DNA of 64,000 bases, taken from contig NZ_CP074349.1 of NCBI RefSeq assembly GCF_018343775.1, positions 620,001-684,000 on the forward strand, given 5' to 3'. The first letter of the stretch is position 1. Every line of letters starts with the position of its first letter. The notes under the pieces were generated by a model, which saw only the letters and a program-made list of their open reading frames with translations, was not told the DNA's origin and did not search any database. This document shows, piece after piece, positions 1-8,832 of the stretch. This DNA is from Pseudomonas cichorii (GTDB lineage Bacteria > Pseudomonadota > Gammaproteobacteria > Pseudomonadales > Pseudomonadaceae). Both the position numbers and the translations under genes were made by a program.

Positions 1-2
1 TG

Positions 3-1556
3 AACCCGCTTGTTGATCGTCTGGCCATGGTGTGTGAGATGACCATCTCCAAGACCGGCGAGATGACCGACTACGTCTTCTACGAAGCCGTCATTCACTC
101 CCATGCTCGCCTGACCTACAACAAGGTCAGCACGATTCTGGAGCAGCCGAAGACTTCCGAGGCCAAGGCGCTGCGCGGCGAATACGCTGAAGTAGTGCCG
201 CACCTCAAGCAGCTTTATGCGATGTATAAAGTGCTGCTGGGCGCGCGTCATGTGCGTGGCGCAATCGATTTCGAGACTCAGGAAACCCGGATCATTTTCG
301 GTTCCGAGCGCAAGATTGCCGAAATCCGCCCGACGACCCGCAACGATGCTCACAAACTGATCGAAGAGTGCATGCTGGCTGCGAACGTGGCCACTGCCGA
401 ATTCCTGAAGAAGCATGAAATACCTGCGCTCTATCGTGTTCACGATGGTCCGCCGCCGGAGCGTCTGGAAAAGCTGCGCGCTTTCCTGGGCGAGCTGGGT
501 CTGTCGCTGCATAAAGGCAAGGAAGGTCCTACACCGAAGGATTATCAGGCGTTGCTGGAAACCGTGCGCGATCGTCCGGATTACCACCTGATCCAGACCG
601 TGATGCTGCGTTCGTTGAGTCAGGCGGTCTACAGCTCGGACAACAACGGTCACTTCGGCCTGAATTACGAGGCGTATACGCACTTCACTTCGCCGATTCG
701 TCGTTATCCCGACCTGCTCACGCACCGGGCCATCCGCAGCGTGATCCGTTCGAAGCAGGATACGCCGCATGTTCGTCGTGCCGGTGCTGCAACGATTCCG
801 AAGGCGCGTATCTACCCTTACGACGAAGCCATTCTGGAACAGTTGGGCGAGCAGTGCTCCATGAGCGAGCGCCGTGCCGACGAAGCTACGCGTGATGTGG
901 TGAACTGGCTCAAGTGCGAGTTCATGAAGGATCGCGTAGGCGAGTCGTTCCCGGGCGTGATCACGGCCGTGACCGGCTTTGGTCTGTTCGTCGAACTGAC
1001 CGATATCTACGTCGAGGGTCTGGTTCACGTGACTGCCTTGCCAGGCGATTACTACCACTTCGATCCTGTGCATCACCGTCTCGCGGGTGAGCGCAGCGGT
1101 CGCAGCTTCCGCCTGGGCGATACGGTCGAAGTGCGCGTCATGCGTGTCGATCTGGATGAGCGCAAGATCGACTTCGAGGTGTCCGAGAAGGCGGCCAGCG
1201 CGCCGGTCGGTCGCAAGCGTCGCGGCCAGGAAACTGCGCCTGCACCTGCTGCCGAGAAGAGCAGCCCGGCTGCCAAGCCTGCCGGGCGTCGTGGCTCTGC
1301 GGCCAAGGAAGCCGTGTCCGAAGCCTATCGCCCCAGCGATGCCGCGGCGAAAAACGCCGAAGTGCGCAAAAGCCGGGAAATGAAAAAGGCTCTTCTGGAT
1401 CAGGCAAAGACCAGCGGCAAGACTTCCTCGGGTAAATCCGACAAGTCTGGTTCTGCTGCGTCGAAACCCAGTAAACATCGTAAGGGTCCGTCCAAGTCGG
1501 GCTCTGCTCCAGCTGCGAAAAGTGGCGGGGCGCGTAAACCCAAGGCCAAGTCATGA
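3..1556 (+). CDS. rnr: Ribonuclease R, 3' part (5' end outside window)
   Basis: Processive 3'-to-5' exoribonuclease that degrades structured RNA and takes part in RNA quality control and trans-translation. The frame is open from base 3, so the gene starts upstream of the window. The visible part holds the end of the RNB catalytic domain (the conserved region around 'HFTSPIRRYPDLLTHR', about 685-730) and an S1 RNA-binding domain at about 940-1170 ('GVITAVTGFGLFVEL'). The last 115 or so codons form a long Lys/Ser/Ala/Pro-rich basic tail, as is usual for gamma-proteobacterial RNase R. The stop overlaps the start of rlmB by 4 bp, suggesting coupled translation. Confidence 0.96.
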   Translation, partial: NPLVDRLAMVCEMTISKTGEMTDYVFYEAVIHSHARLTYNKVSTILEQPKTSEAKALRGEYAEVVPHLKQLYAMYKVLLGARHVRGAIDFETQETRIIFGSERKIAEIRPTTRNDAHKLIEECMLAANVATAEFLKKHEIPALYRVHDGPPPERLEKLRAFLGELGLSLHKGKEGPTPKDYQALLETVRDRPDYHLIQTVMLRSLSQAVYSSDNNGHFGLNYEAYTHFTSPIRRYPDLLTHRAIRSVIRSKQDTPHVRRAGAATIPKARIYPYDEAILEQLGEQCSMSERRADEATRDVVNWLKCEFMKDRVGESFPGVITAVTGFGLFVELTDIYVEGLVHVTALPGDYYHFDPVHHRLAGERSGRSFRLGDTVEVRVMRVDLDERKIDFEVSEKAASAPVGRKRRGQETAPAPAAEKSSPAAKPAGRRGSAAKEAVSEAYRPSDAAAKNAEVRKSREMKKALLDQAKTSGKTSSGKSDKSGSAASKPSKHRKGPSKSGSAPAAKSGGARKPKAKS

Positions 1557-2314
1557 GTCAGTTGGAAAAAATCTACGGCGTGCACGCTGTAGAAGCGTTG
1601 CTGCGTCATCACCCAAAGCGGGTCAAGCACATCTGGCTGGCTGAAGGCCGGAACGATCCTCGTGTCCAGGTGCTTGTCGAGCTGGCTGGTCAGAACCGCG
1701 TCACTATCGGTCAGGCTGAGCGTCGCGAAATGGACGCCTGGGTCGAGGGCGTGCACCAAGGCGTGGTTGCCGATGTCAGCCCGAGCCAGGTCTGGGGCGA
1801 GGCGATGCTCGATGAGCTGCTGGATCGTACCGAAGGTGCGCCGCTGATTCTGGTGCTCGATGGCGTTACCGATCCGCATAACCTCGGCGCATGCCTGCGT
1901 ACCGCCGATGCGGCCGGCGCGCTGGCAGTGATTGTGCCCAAGGACAAGTCGGCTACCCTGACGCCAGCTGTGCGTAAAGTGGCGTGTGGCGCGGCGGAAG
2001 TCATTCCTCTGGTGGCCGTGACCAACCTGGCCCGCAGCCTGGAAAAACTCCAGCAGCGCGGTCTGTGGGTGGTCGGCACGGCTGGCGAGGCCGAGCAGGA
2101 GTTGTATCAGCAGGACCTCACCGGCCCGACCATCCTGATCATGGGGGCCGAAGGCAAAGGCATGCGCCGCCTGACCCGCGAGCACTGCGACTATCTGGTA
2201 CGCCTGCCGATGGCCGGTAGCGTCAGCAGCCTGAACGTCTCGGTCGCGACCGGCGTCTGTCTGTTTGAGGCGATGCGTCAGCGCAGCGTCAAAGCGGCCG
2301 CCGCGCGGAAGTAG
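1553..2314 (+). CDS. rlmB: 23S rRNA (guanosine-2'-O-)-methyltransferase RlmB
   Basis: SpoU/TrmH-family (SPOUT) methyltransferase that methylates the 2'-O of G2251 in 23S rRNA using S-adenosylmethionine. The 253-residue protein has the N-terminal substrate-binding domain (about 5-80) and the three SPOUT motifs: 'DPHNLGACLRTADAAG' near residue 107, 'IMGAEGKGMRRL' near 200 and 'SSLNVSVATGVCLFE' near 225. The length is normal for the family. It overlaps rnr by 4 bp (ATGA), the usual Pseudomonas arrangement. Confidence 0.96.
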   Translation: MSQLEKIYGVHAVEALLRHHPKRVKHIWLAEGRNDPRVQVLVELAGQNRVTIGQAERREMDAWVEGVHQGVVADVSPSQVWGEAMLDELLDRTEGAPLILVLDGVTDPHNLGACLRTADAAGALAVIVPKDKSATLTPAVRKVACGAAEVIPLVAVTNLARSLEKLQQRGLWVVGTAGEAEQELYQQDLTGPTILIMGAEGKGMRRLTREHCDYLVRLPMAGSVSSLNVSVATGVCLFEAMRQRSVKAAAARK

Positions 2315-2339
2315 GCGTTAGCGGCTAGCGGTAAGGTTC

Positions 2340-2373
2340 AAGCTGCAAGCGGTCGGAGTACGGCTTGCAGCTT
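2340..2373. repeat. Inverted repeat AAGCTGCAAGC / GCTTGCAGCTT
   Basis: A perfect 11-bp inverted repeat (2340-2350 and 2363-2373) with a 12-base loop, 26 bp after the rlmB stop. More copies of GCTTGC/GCAGCTT follow up to about 2410. It resembles the GCTGCAAGC-type repetitive extragenic palindromes of Pseudomonas. It could end rlmB transcripts or protect their 3' end, but there is no tight U-tract. Confidence 0.6.
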
Positions 2374-2499
2374 ATAGCTTGCCGCTGAAGCTGCTTCTTT
2401 CCCTTGCAGCTTCTTCCCCCCTTCTCTACAATTGCGCCCCTTGCTGTCACGGCAGGCGCTTTTGTGTCTGTCCCTGAGCAAGACTAACAGTGTCATTCA

Positions 2500-2546
2500 C
2501 TCCTTGTCTGACCGCTTTGGCGGCAGGCTACAACCCGTAAGGAGCA
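2500..2546 (+). promoter_or_regulatory. rpsF leader with possible S6:S18-binding hairpin
   Basis: Just upstream of rpsF is a small stem CCGC(2512-2515)/GCGG(2520-2523) with a flanking CCG triplet, followed by the strong ribosome-binding site AAGGAG (2539-2544). Bacterial rpsF leaders often carry a CCG-containing hairpin bound by the S6:S18 dimer for autoregulation. The position and CCG motif fit, but the full consensus was not checked by covariation, so this is a suggestion. Confidence 0.35.
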
Positions 2547-2549
2547 TTC

Positions 2550-2975
2550 ATGCGTCATTACGAAATTATCTTTTTGGTCCACCCGGATCAAAGCGAGCAA
2601 GTCGGCGGCATGGTTGAGCGTTACACCAAGCTGATCGAAGAAGACGGCGGCAAAATCCACCGCCTGGAAGATTGGGGCCGTCGTCAACTGGCCTATGCAA
2701 TCAACAATGTTCACAAGGCTCACTACGTGATGCTGAACGTTGAGTGCACTGGCAAGGCCCTGGCCGAGCTGGAAGACAACTTCCGTTACAACGATGCTGT
2801 GATCCGTAACCTGGTCATCCGTCGCGACGAAGCCGTAACTGGCCAGTCCGAGATGCTCAAGGCTGAAGAGAACCGCAGTGAGCGCCGTGAGCGTCGTGAC
2901 CGTCCTGAGCACTCCGACAGCGCCGATGGCGATGACGGTGACAACAGCGACGTTAGCGATAACGCTGACGAGTAA
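2550..2975 (+). CDS. rpsF: 30S ribosomal protein S6
   Basis: S6 binds the central domain of 16S rRNA together with S18. The 141-residue protein begins with the typical '[18 protein letters not shown]' and has the conserved '[13 protein letters not shown]' segment. After about residue 105 it carries a charged tail that turns strongly acidic (Asp/Glu/Ser-rich). In E. coli and some pseudomonads the ligase RimK adds glutamates to the S6 C-terminus, so this tail is a plausible substrate. A strong RBS (AAGGAG) lies 5 bases before the start. It is first in the rpsF-rpsR-rplI cluster. Confidence 0.98.
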   Translation: MRHYEIIFLVHPDQSEQVGGMVERYTKLIEEDGGKIHRLEDWGRRQLAYAINNVHKAHYVMLNVECTGKALAELEDNFRYNDAVIRNLVIRRDEAVTGQSEMLKAEENRSERRERRDRPEHSDSADGDDGDNSDVSDNADE

Positions 2976-3003
2976 TCCACGGACCTTTTGAGGAGCCTAT
3001 TAC

Positions 3004-3234
3004 ATGGCACGTTTCTTCCGTCGTCGTAAATTCTGCCGCTTCACCGCTGAAGACGTGAAAGAGATCGATTACAAAGATCTCAACACTCTGAAAGCTTACG
3101 TATCCGAGACCGGCAAAATCGTTCCAAGCCGTATCACCGGTACCAAAGCACGTTATCAGCGTCAGCTGGCCACCGCTATCAAGCGCGCCCGCTTCCTGGC
3201 CTTGCTGGCCTACACCGACAGCCACGGCCGCTGA
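3004..3234 (+). CDS. rpsR: 30S ribosomal protein S18
   Basis: S18 forms a heterodimer with S6 on the 30S platform. The 76-residue protein has the family signature '[20 protein letters not shown]' near the N-terminus and '[27 protein letters not shown]' toward the end, apart from one extra short C-terminal 'YTDSHGR'. Its length is normal. It lies 28 bp after rpsF with a GAGGAG ribosome-binding site (2989-2994). Confidence 0.98.
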
Positions 3235-3273
3235 GACCAGGTAGTCGACAAAACGTAACAAGGGATAGATAGC

Positions 3274-4170
3274 ATGCGCGCCCTGGCTGAATTCATCATG
3301 CGCGGCCGTATGCAGGCCACTTTGTTAGTGGCTGGATGTGCGGCATTGCCGCTGTTGTTCTGGTTAAGTGCTGCCGCAGGTTGCCTTGTGCTCCTGCGAC
3401 GCGGGTTCAGTGATTCCGTTGGTGTCCTGGCCTGGGCTCTGCTGCCGGCTTTGGCCTGGTGGTATTTCGGTGAGCCGCGTACAGCCATGGTGCTGTTCGG
3501 TTCGCTGAGTTTGGCAATGGTTTTGCGTGCCAGCGAGTCCTGGGTCCGCGTGCTGCTGGTCAGCGTGGCGTTGGGTGTGTTGTATGCAGTGATTCTGGGC
3601 ACGGTTTTCCGCGAACCCATTGAAGCGATGTCGCAGGAGTTGCAGAAACACCTGCCGGCAATGCTCACGGGGCTCTACGAGCAATTGAACGTAGAAGAGC
3701 GAGCGCGTCTTGGAGCACTGATTACACCGGTACTCAATGGCCTGATAGCGTCGTTGCTGCAAATCGTTACAGTGCTGACCCTGATCCTGGGGCGTTACTG
3801 GCAAGCGTTGTTGTACAACCCGGGTGGTTTCGGACGCGAATTTCGCGCCCTGAGACTCCCGCTGATACCAACATCGGTGCTGTTGGTGTGCATGCTGCTG
3901 GGGCCGAACTTCGGTCCGCAGATGGCGATGCTTACACCGCTGTGCAGCGTACCGTTGTTGTTCGCCGGGCTGGCCCTGATGCATGGGATGGTGGCTGAAA
4001 AGCGACTGGCCAAGTTCTGGCTGGTGGGGATGTACATAACGCTGCTGGTATTCATGCAGCTGATCTATCCGTTGCTCGTGGTGATAGCCATTGTCGACAG
4101 CCTGATTGATTTTCGCGGTCGCCGGAAGCCGAAAGACTCCGGAGAAGGCCCTGCGAACGGTGAAGGTTAA
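3274..4170 (+). CDS. Multispanning membrane protein of the DUF2232/YybS type
   Basis: A 298-residue very hydrophobic protein with about eight predicted membrane segments. There is a cytoplasmic or periplasmic amphipathic stretch around residues 115-145 (rich in Glu and Arg) and a charged C-terminal tail ('[16 protein letters not shown]'). Its place between rpsR and rplI is the usual site of a DUF2232-family protein of unknown function in Pseudomonas. No catalytic motif was recognised. The start at 3274 follows AAGGGATAG. The family call rests on context plus topology. Confidence 0.8.
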   Translation: MRALAEFIMRGRMQATLLVAGCAALPLLFWLSAAAGCLVLLRRGFSDSVGVLAWALLPALAWWYFGEPRTAMVLFGSLSLAMVLRASESWVRVLLVSVALGVLYAVILGTVFREPIEAMSQELQKHLPAMLTGLYEQLNVEERARLGALITPVLNGLIASLLQIVTVLTLILGRYWQALLYNPGGFGREFRALRLPLIPTSVLLVCMLLGPNFGPQMAMLTPLCSVPLLFAGLALMHGMVAEKRLAKFWLVGMYITLLVFMQLIYPLLVVIAIVDSLIDFRGRRKPKDSGEGPANGEG

Positions 4171-4190
4171 AAGTTAAGAGGATTTTCCAC

Positions 4191-4637
4191 ATGCAACTGA
4201 TCCTTCTGGAAAAAGTCGCGAACCTGGGCAACCTGGGCGACAAAGTAAACGTTAAGGCCGGCTACGGTCGTAACTACCTGCTGCCATACGGCAAAGCAAC
4301 CGCTGCAACCGCTGCCAACCTGGCTGCGTTTGAAGAGCGTCGTGCAGAGCTGGAAAAACTGGCTGCAGAGAAAAAGGCTTCTGCCGAAACTCGCGCTGCC
4401 CAACTGGCTGAGCTGGAAGTGACCATCACTGCCACCGCTGGCGACGAAGGCAAGCTGTTCGGTTCTATCGGTACTCACGACATCGCTGATGCACTGACCG
4501 CCTCTGGCGTTGAAGTTGCAAAAAGCGAAGTTCGTCTGCCGAACGGCACTATCCGTAACGTCGGCGAATACGACGTTGCCGTGCACCTGCACAGCGACGT
4601 TGAAGCGACCGTTCGCGTTGTCGTGGTAGCAGCTTAA
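4191..4637 (+). CDS. rplI: 50S ribosomal protein L9
   Basis: L9 binds 23S rRNA near the L1 stalk base and helps keep the reading frame. The 148-residue protein has the N-terminal signature '[32 protein letters not shown]', a long connecting helix rich in Ala/Glu/Lys (about 45-75) and the C-terminal domain ending '[12 protein letters not shown]'. The length is standard. It follows the membrane protein gene by 20 bp with an AAGAGG RBS and ends the ribosomal cluster before a strong terminator. Confidence 0.98.
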   Translation: MQLILLEKVANLGNLGDKVNVKAGYGRNYLLPYGKATAATAANLAAFEERRAELEKLAAEKKASAETRAAQLAELEVTITATAGDEGKLFGSIGTHDIADALTASGVEVAKSEVRLPNGTIRNVGEYDVAVHLHSDVEATVRVVVVAA

Positions 4638-4684
4638 GCAGTACGCAATCGTCTGGCGGCTTTGCCGTTAGAGGATTAACATCG

Positions 4685-4716
4685 GGCACGATCCTGTTTA
4701 CAGGTCGTGCCTTTTG
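4685..4716 (+). terminator. Intrinsic terminator after rplI
   Basis: GGCACGA (4685-4691) pairs with TCGTGCC (4705-4711), and an inner CCTG/CAGG extends the stem with a four-base loop. TTTTGTCTTT follows. It separates the ribosomal protein cluster from dnaB. Confidence 0.85.
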
Positions 4717-4761
4717 TCTTTCTGCTAGCCCCTATTCTGTAAACCTCGAATTCAAGTGGCC

Positions 4762-6156
4762 ATGAACGATATTTCCGCCCCCGAGCAATACGATCTGCAA
4801 ACTGCTGCCCTCAAGGTGCCGCCGCATTCCATCGAGGCCGAACAGGCTGTGCTCGGTGGTTTGATGCTGGACAACAACGCCTGGGAGCGTGTGCTTGATC
4901 AAGTATCCGATGGCGATTTCTATCGGCATGACCACCGCCTGATCTTCCGCGCGATTGCCCGGCTAGCCGATCAGAACAGCCCGATTGACGTTGTGACCCT
5001 GTCCGAACAACTGGACAAGGAAGGTCAGACGTCTCAGGTGGGTGGTCTGGCGTACCTCAGTGAGCTGGCGAAAAACACGCCGTCTGTCGCCAACATCAAG
5101 GCCTATGCCCAGATCGTTCGTCAGCGGGCGACCCTGCGCCAGTTGATCGGCATCAGCAACGAGATTGCAGACAGCGCTTTCAACCCCGAAGGCCGTACCG
5201 CCGAAGAAATTCTCGACGAGGCCGAGCGGCAGATCTTCCAGATCGCCGAGGCGCGGCCCAAGACTGGCGGCCCGGTGGGCGTCAATGACCTGCTGACCAA
5301 GGCCATCGACCGTATCGACACGCTGTTCAACAGTGATAACGCGATTACCGGCCTGTCCACGGGCTATACCGACCTGGACGACAAGACCAGCGGCCTGCAA
5401 CCGGCCGACCTGATCATCGTTGCCGGTCGTCCGTCCATGGGTAAGACCACGTTCGCCATGAACCTGGTGGAAAACGCGGTATTGCGCAGCGACAAGGTCG
5501 TACTGGTCTACTCGCTGGAGATGCCAGGCGAATCGCTGATCATGCGTATGCTTTCCTCGCTGGGGCGTATCGACCAGACCAAGGTTCGTGCCGGCCAGCT
5601 GGAAGATGATGACTGGCCGCGTCTGACCTCGGCGGTCAATCTGCTCAATGACCGCAAGCTGTTCATCGACGATACGGCCGGTATCAGTCCGTCCGAGATG
5701 CGTGCCCGTACCCGTCGTGTTGCCCGCGAGCACGGCGACATCGCCATGATCATGATCGACTACCTGCAGTTGATGCAGATTCCGGGTTCTGCCGGTGACA
5801 ACCGGACCAACGAGATTTCCGAGATTTCCCGCTCGTTGAAAGCCCTGGCCAAGGAATTCAACTGCCCGGTCATTGCCCTCTCGCAGCTCAACCGCTCCCT
5901 GGAGCAGCGCCCCAACAAGCGCCCGATCAACTCCGACTTGCGGGAATCCGGAGCGATCGAGCAGGATGCCGACGTCATCATGTTCGTGTATCGCGACGAG
6001 GTGTATCACCCGGAAACCGAGCACAAGGGCATTGCCGAGATCATCATCGGCAAGCAGCGTAACGGCCCGATCGGTACGTCCCGTCTGGCGTTCATCGGCA
6101 AGTACACCCGCTTCGAGAATCTCGCGCCGGGCAGTTACAACTTCGATGACGAGTGA
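4762..6156 (+). CDS. dnaB: Replicative DNA helicase DnaB
   Basis: Hexameric 5'-to-3' helicase that unwinds DNA at the replication fork. From the ATG at 4762 it has 464 residues, the usual Pseudomonas length; a GTG at 4756 would add two residues. The N-terminal domain (about 15-125, 'PPHSIEAEQAVLGGLMLDNNAW') interacts with primase, and the RecA-like C-terminal domain has the Walker A motif 'GRPSMGKTT' (Lys228) and Walker B 'MIMIDYLQLM'. No intein is present. It lies between the rplI terminator and a terminator-like hairpin plus palindrome. Confidence 0.98.
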   Translation: MNDISAPEQYDLQTAALKVPPHSIEAEQAVLGGLMLDNNAWERVLDQVSDGDFYRHDHRLIFRAIARLADQNSPIDVVTLSEQLDKEGQTSQVGGLAYLSELAKNTPSVANIKAYAQIVRQRATLRQLIGISNEIADSAFNPEGRTAEEILDEAERQIFQIAEARPKTGGPVGVNDLLTKAIDRIDTLFNSDNAITGLSTGYTDLDDKTSGLQPADLIIVAGRPSMGKTTFAMNLVENAVLRSDKVVLVYSLEMPGESLIMRMLSSLGRIDQTKVRAGQLEDDDWPRLTSAVNLLNDRKLFIDDTAGISPSEMRARTRRVAREHGDIAMIMIDYLQLMQIPGSAGDNRTNEISEISRSLKALAKEFNCPVIALSQLNRSLEQRPNKRPINSDLRESGAIEQDADVIMFVYRDEVYHPETEHKGIAEIIIGKQRNGPIGTSRLAFIGKYTRFENLAPGSYNFDDE

Positions 6157-6160
6157 TGCG

Positions 6161-6196
6161 CAGGAGCGAATTCATTCGCGAATGAATTCGCTCCTG
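6161..6196. repeat. Perfect 36-bp REP palindrome
   Basis: CAGGAGCGAATTCATTCG followed by its exact reverse complement (18+18 bp), starting 4 bp after the dnaB stop. Diverged or partial copies occur in the window at 8633-8668, 16439-16479, 26998-27017 and 49111-49131, all between genes. This is a dispersed repetitive extragenic palindrome of the pseudomonad type. Confidence 0.9.
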
Positions 6197-6219
6197 CAGA
6201 CAGGGCTTCATCGATAACT

Positions 6220-6254
6220 AATCCGACCACTATCGTCGGATTTGATCATTTTTT
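6220..6254 (+). terminator. Probable terminator after dnaB
   Basis: AATCCGAC (6220-6227) pairs perfectly with GTCGGATT (6235-6242) around a 7-base loop. TTGATCATTTTTT follows, with the T-run at 6249-6254. The T-run is a few bases further from the stem than usual, so efficiency is uncertain. Confidence 0.5.
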
Positions 6255-6306
6255 GTGCTATATTCCGCGCCCGCGATTTTTCCAACGTGCAAACGTAGGT
6301 CCTGAC

Positions 6307-8616
6307 ATGCAAGCAGCCAAGCCGTTATTTGACTATCCCAAGTACTGGGCCGAATGTTTCGGACCGGCGCCTTTCCTGCCGATGAGCCGGGAAGAAATGG
6401 ATCAGCTTGGCTGGGATTCCTGCGATATCATCATCGTCACCGGCGATGCCTATGTGGATCACCCGTCTTTCGGCATGGCGATCATTGGTCGCCTGCTGGA
6501 ATCCCAGGGTTTCCGCGTCGGGATCATTGCCCAGCCTGACTGGCAGTCCAAAGACGACTTCATGAAGCTCGGCGAGCCGAACCTGTTCTTCGGTGTCGCT
6601 GCTGGCAACATGGACTCGATGATCAACCGCTATACCGCGGACAAGAAGATCCGTTCCGACGACGCCTATACACCGGGCGGTCTGGCCGGCAAGCGTCCTG
6701 ATCGTGCGAGCCTGGTCTACAGCCAGCGCTGCAAGGAAGCCTACAAGCATGTCCCGATCGTGCTGGGTGGTATCGAAGCCTCGCTGCGCCGCATCGCGCA
6801 TTACGATTACTGGCAGGACAAGGTTCGCAACTCGATCCTGATCGACGCCAGCGCCGACATCCTGCTCTACGGCAACGCCGAGCGTGCGATTGTCGAAGTC
6901 GCCCAGCGTCTGTCCTACGGCCATAAGATTGAAGAGATCACCGATGTGCGCGGCACGGCGTTCATCCGTCGCGATACGCCGGCTGGCTGGTACGAAGTCG
7001 ATTCGACGCGCATCGACCGTCCGGGCAAGATCGACAAGATCATCAACCCGTACGTGAACACTCAAGATACCCAGGCCTGCGCCATCGAGCAGGAAAAAGG
7101 CCCGGTTGAAGATCCGAACGAAGCCAAGGTCGTGCAGATCCTGGCCAGCCCGCGCATGACCCGCGACAAGACGGTCATCCGCCTGCCTTCGGTCGAGAAA
7201 GTCCGCAACGACGCCGTACTCTATGCCCACGCCAACCGTGTGCTGCACCTGGAAACCAACCCGGGCAACGCCCGTGCGCTGGTACAGAAGCATGGCGATG
7301 TGGACGTCTGGTTCAACCCGCCGCCCATTCCGATGACTACCGAAGAAATGGACTACGTGTTCGGCATGCCCTATGCGCGCGTTCCGCACCCGGCGTACGG
7401 CAAGGAGAAGATTCCGGCCTACGACATGATCCGTTTTTCGGTCAACATCATGCGTGGCTGTTTTGGTGGCTGTACCTTCTGTTCGATCACCGAGCACGAA
7501 GGGCGGATCATCCAGAACCGTTCCGAAGATTCGATCATTCGTGAAATCGAAGAGATTCGCGACAAGGTTCCCGGTTTTACCGGCGTTATTTCCGATATGG
7601 GCGGTCCGACCGCGAACATGTATCGCATCGCCTGCAAAAGCCCGGAAATCGAGTCGGCGTGCCGCAAGCCGTCCTGTGTTTTCCCTGGCATCTGCCCGAA
7701 CCTGAACACAGACCACTCGGCGCTGATCCAGCTGTATCGCAGTGCCCGCGCCCTGCCGGGCGTGAAGAAGATCCTCATCGCTTCCGGCCTGCGTTACGAC
7801 CTTGCGGTCGAGTCGCCGGAGTACGTCAAAGAGCTGGTGACCCACCACGTGGGCGGTTACCTGAAGATCGCCCCGGAACACACCGAGGAAGGTCCGCTCA
7901 ATCAGATGATGAAACCGGGCATCGGCAGCTATGAAAAATTCAAGCGCATGTTCGAGAAGTATTCGAAAGAGGCAGGCAAGGAGCAGTACCTGATCCCTTA
8001 CTTCATCGCCGCCCACCCGGGCACCACCGATGAAGACATGATGAATCTGGCGCTGTGGCTCAAGGGCAATGGTTTCCGTGCCGATCAGGTGCAGGCGTTC
8101 TATCCGTCGCCAATGGCTTCGGCGACCGCCATGTATCACTCGGGCAAGAACCCGCTGCGCAAGGTCACGTACAAGAGCGATGGCGTCACCATCGTCAAGA
8201 GCGAGGCTCAGCGTCGTCTGCACAAGGCGTTCCTGCGCTATCACGACCCCAAAGGCTGGCCGATGCTTCGCGAAGCGCTGGAGCGCATGGGCCGTGCCGA
8301 CCTGATCGGTCCTGGCAAGCATCAGTTGATCCCGCTGCATCAGCCGGCGACCGACAGCTATCAGAGCGCCCGTCGCAAGAACTCGACACCGGCTGGCAGT
8401 CACAAGGTGGGCAAGGGTGGCAAGACCACTCTGATCCAGACCCAGCATACCGGCCTGCCGCCCCGTGGCAGCGACGGCAGCAAGCCTTGGGACAAGCGCG
8501 AAGAAGCCAAGGCCGCTGCGCTGGCTCGCAACAAGCAGGCTGCCAAAGAGCGGATGGAAGCCGCCAAGGGCGGAAAGGGCAAGAAGCCAGCCCGTAAGCC
8601 AGTGGTCCCGCGCTAA
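6307..8616 (+). CDS. YgiQ-family radical SAM protein
   Basis: Large (769-residue) member of the YgiQ/UPF0313 family, radical SAM enzymes with an N-terminal domain like that of B12-binding types; the reaction is unknown. The [4Fe-4S]-binding CX3CX2C motif is visible as 'CFGGCTFC' at Cys385, Cys389 and Cys392. The N-terminus '[18 protein letters not shown]' and the '[17 protein letters not shown]' segment are typical of the family. The last 60 or so residues are Lys/Ala/Gly-rich and basic. The ATG at 6307 matches family N-termini; an in-frame TTG at 6253 is less likely. Confidence 0.92.
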   Translation: MQAAKPLFDYPKYWAECFGPAPFLPMSREEMDQLGWDSCDIIIVTGDAYVDHPSFGMAIIGRLLESQGFRVGIIAQPDWQSKDDFMKLGEPNLFFGVAAGNMDSMINRYTADKKIRSDDAYTPGGLAGKRPDRASLVYSQRCKEAYKHVPIVLGGIEASLRRIAHYDYWQDKVRNSILIDASADILLYGNAERAIVEVAQRLSYGHKIEEITDVRGTAFIRRDTPAGWYEVDSTRIDRPGKIDKIINPYVNTQDTQACAIEQEKGPVEDPNEAKVVQILASPRMTRDKTVIRLPSVEKVRNDAVLYAHANRVLHLETNPGNARALVQKHGDVDVWFNPPPIPMTTEEMDYVFGMPYARVPHPAYGKEKIPAYDMIRFSVNIMRGCFGGCTFCSITEHEGRIIQNRSEDSIIREIEEIRDKVPGFTGVISDMGGPTANMYRIACKSPEIESACRKPSCVFPGICPNLNTDHSALIQLYRSARALPGVKKILIASGLRYDLAVESPEYVKELVTHHVGGYLKIAPEHTEEGPLNQMMKPGIGSYEKFKRMFEKYSKEAGKEQYLIPYFIAAHPGTTDEDMMNLALWLKGNGFRADQVQAFYPSPMASATAMYHSGKNPLRKVTYKSDGVTIVKSEAQRRLHKAFLRYHDPKGWPMLREALERMGRADLIGPGKHQLIPLHQPATDSYQSARRKNSTPAGSHKVGKGGKTTLIQTQHTGLPPRGSDGSKPWDKREEAKAAALARNKQAAKERMEAAKGGKGKKPARKPVVPR

Positions 8617-8632
8617 CGGCTCCTCCTCCCCG

Positions 8633-8668
8633 TAGGAGCGAACTCATTCGTGAATGAATTCGCTCCTG
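8633..8668. repeat. REP palindrome copy 2 (imperfect)
   Basis: TAGGAGCGAACTCATTCG / TGAATGAATTCGCTCCTG, the same family as 6161-6196 with a few mismatches, 17 bp after the ygiQ stop. The rest of the 216-bp gap before the next gene holds no obvious gene and ends in a strong AGGAGG ribosome-binding site at 8821. Confidence 0.85.
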
Positions 8669-8832
8669 CTGCCCCATTTCTGTGCGACCCTTGCACCGCT
8701 AATCTGAATTGGCGCGATCCTGGTGCTGTGCTTAGCTGATCCAGTCACTTCAATATCGCTGGCGCAGGCTTTGTTCCGCATGGCATAAGTCTTGCGCGGT
8801 TCAATGACCGTCCAGGCCGCAGGAGGCACGCC

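Noticed and set aside
6325..8448. A 707-codon open frame antisense to the ygiQ-like gene
   Set aside because: It mirrors codon bias in a GC-rich gene; the sense strand has a full family match and the antisense product has no recognisable motif or RBS.
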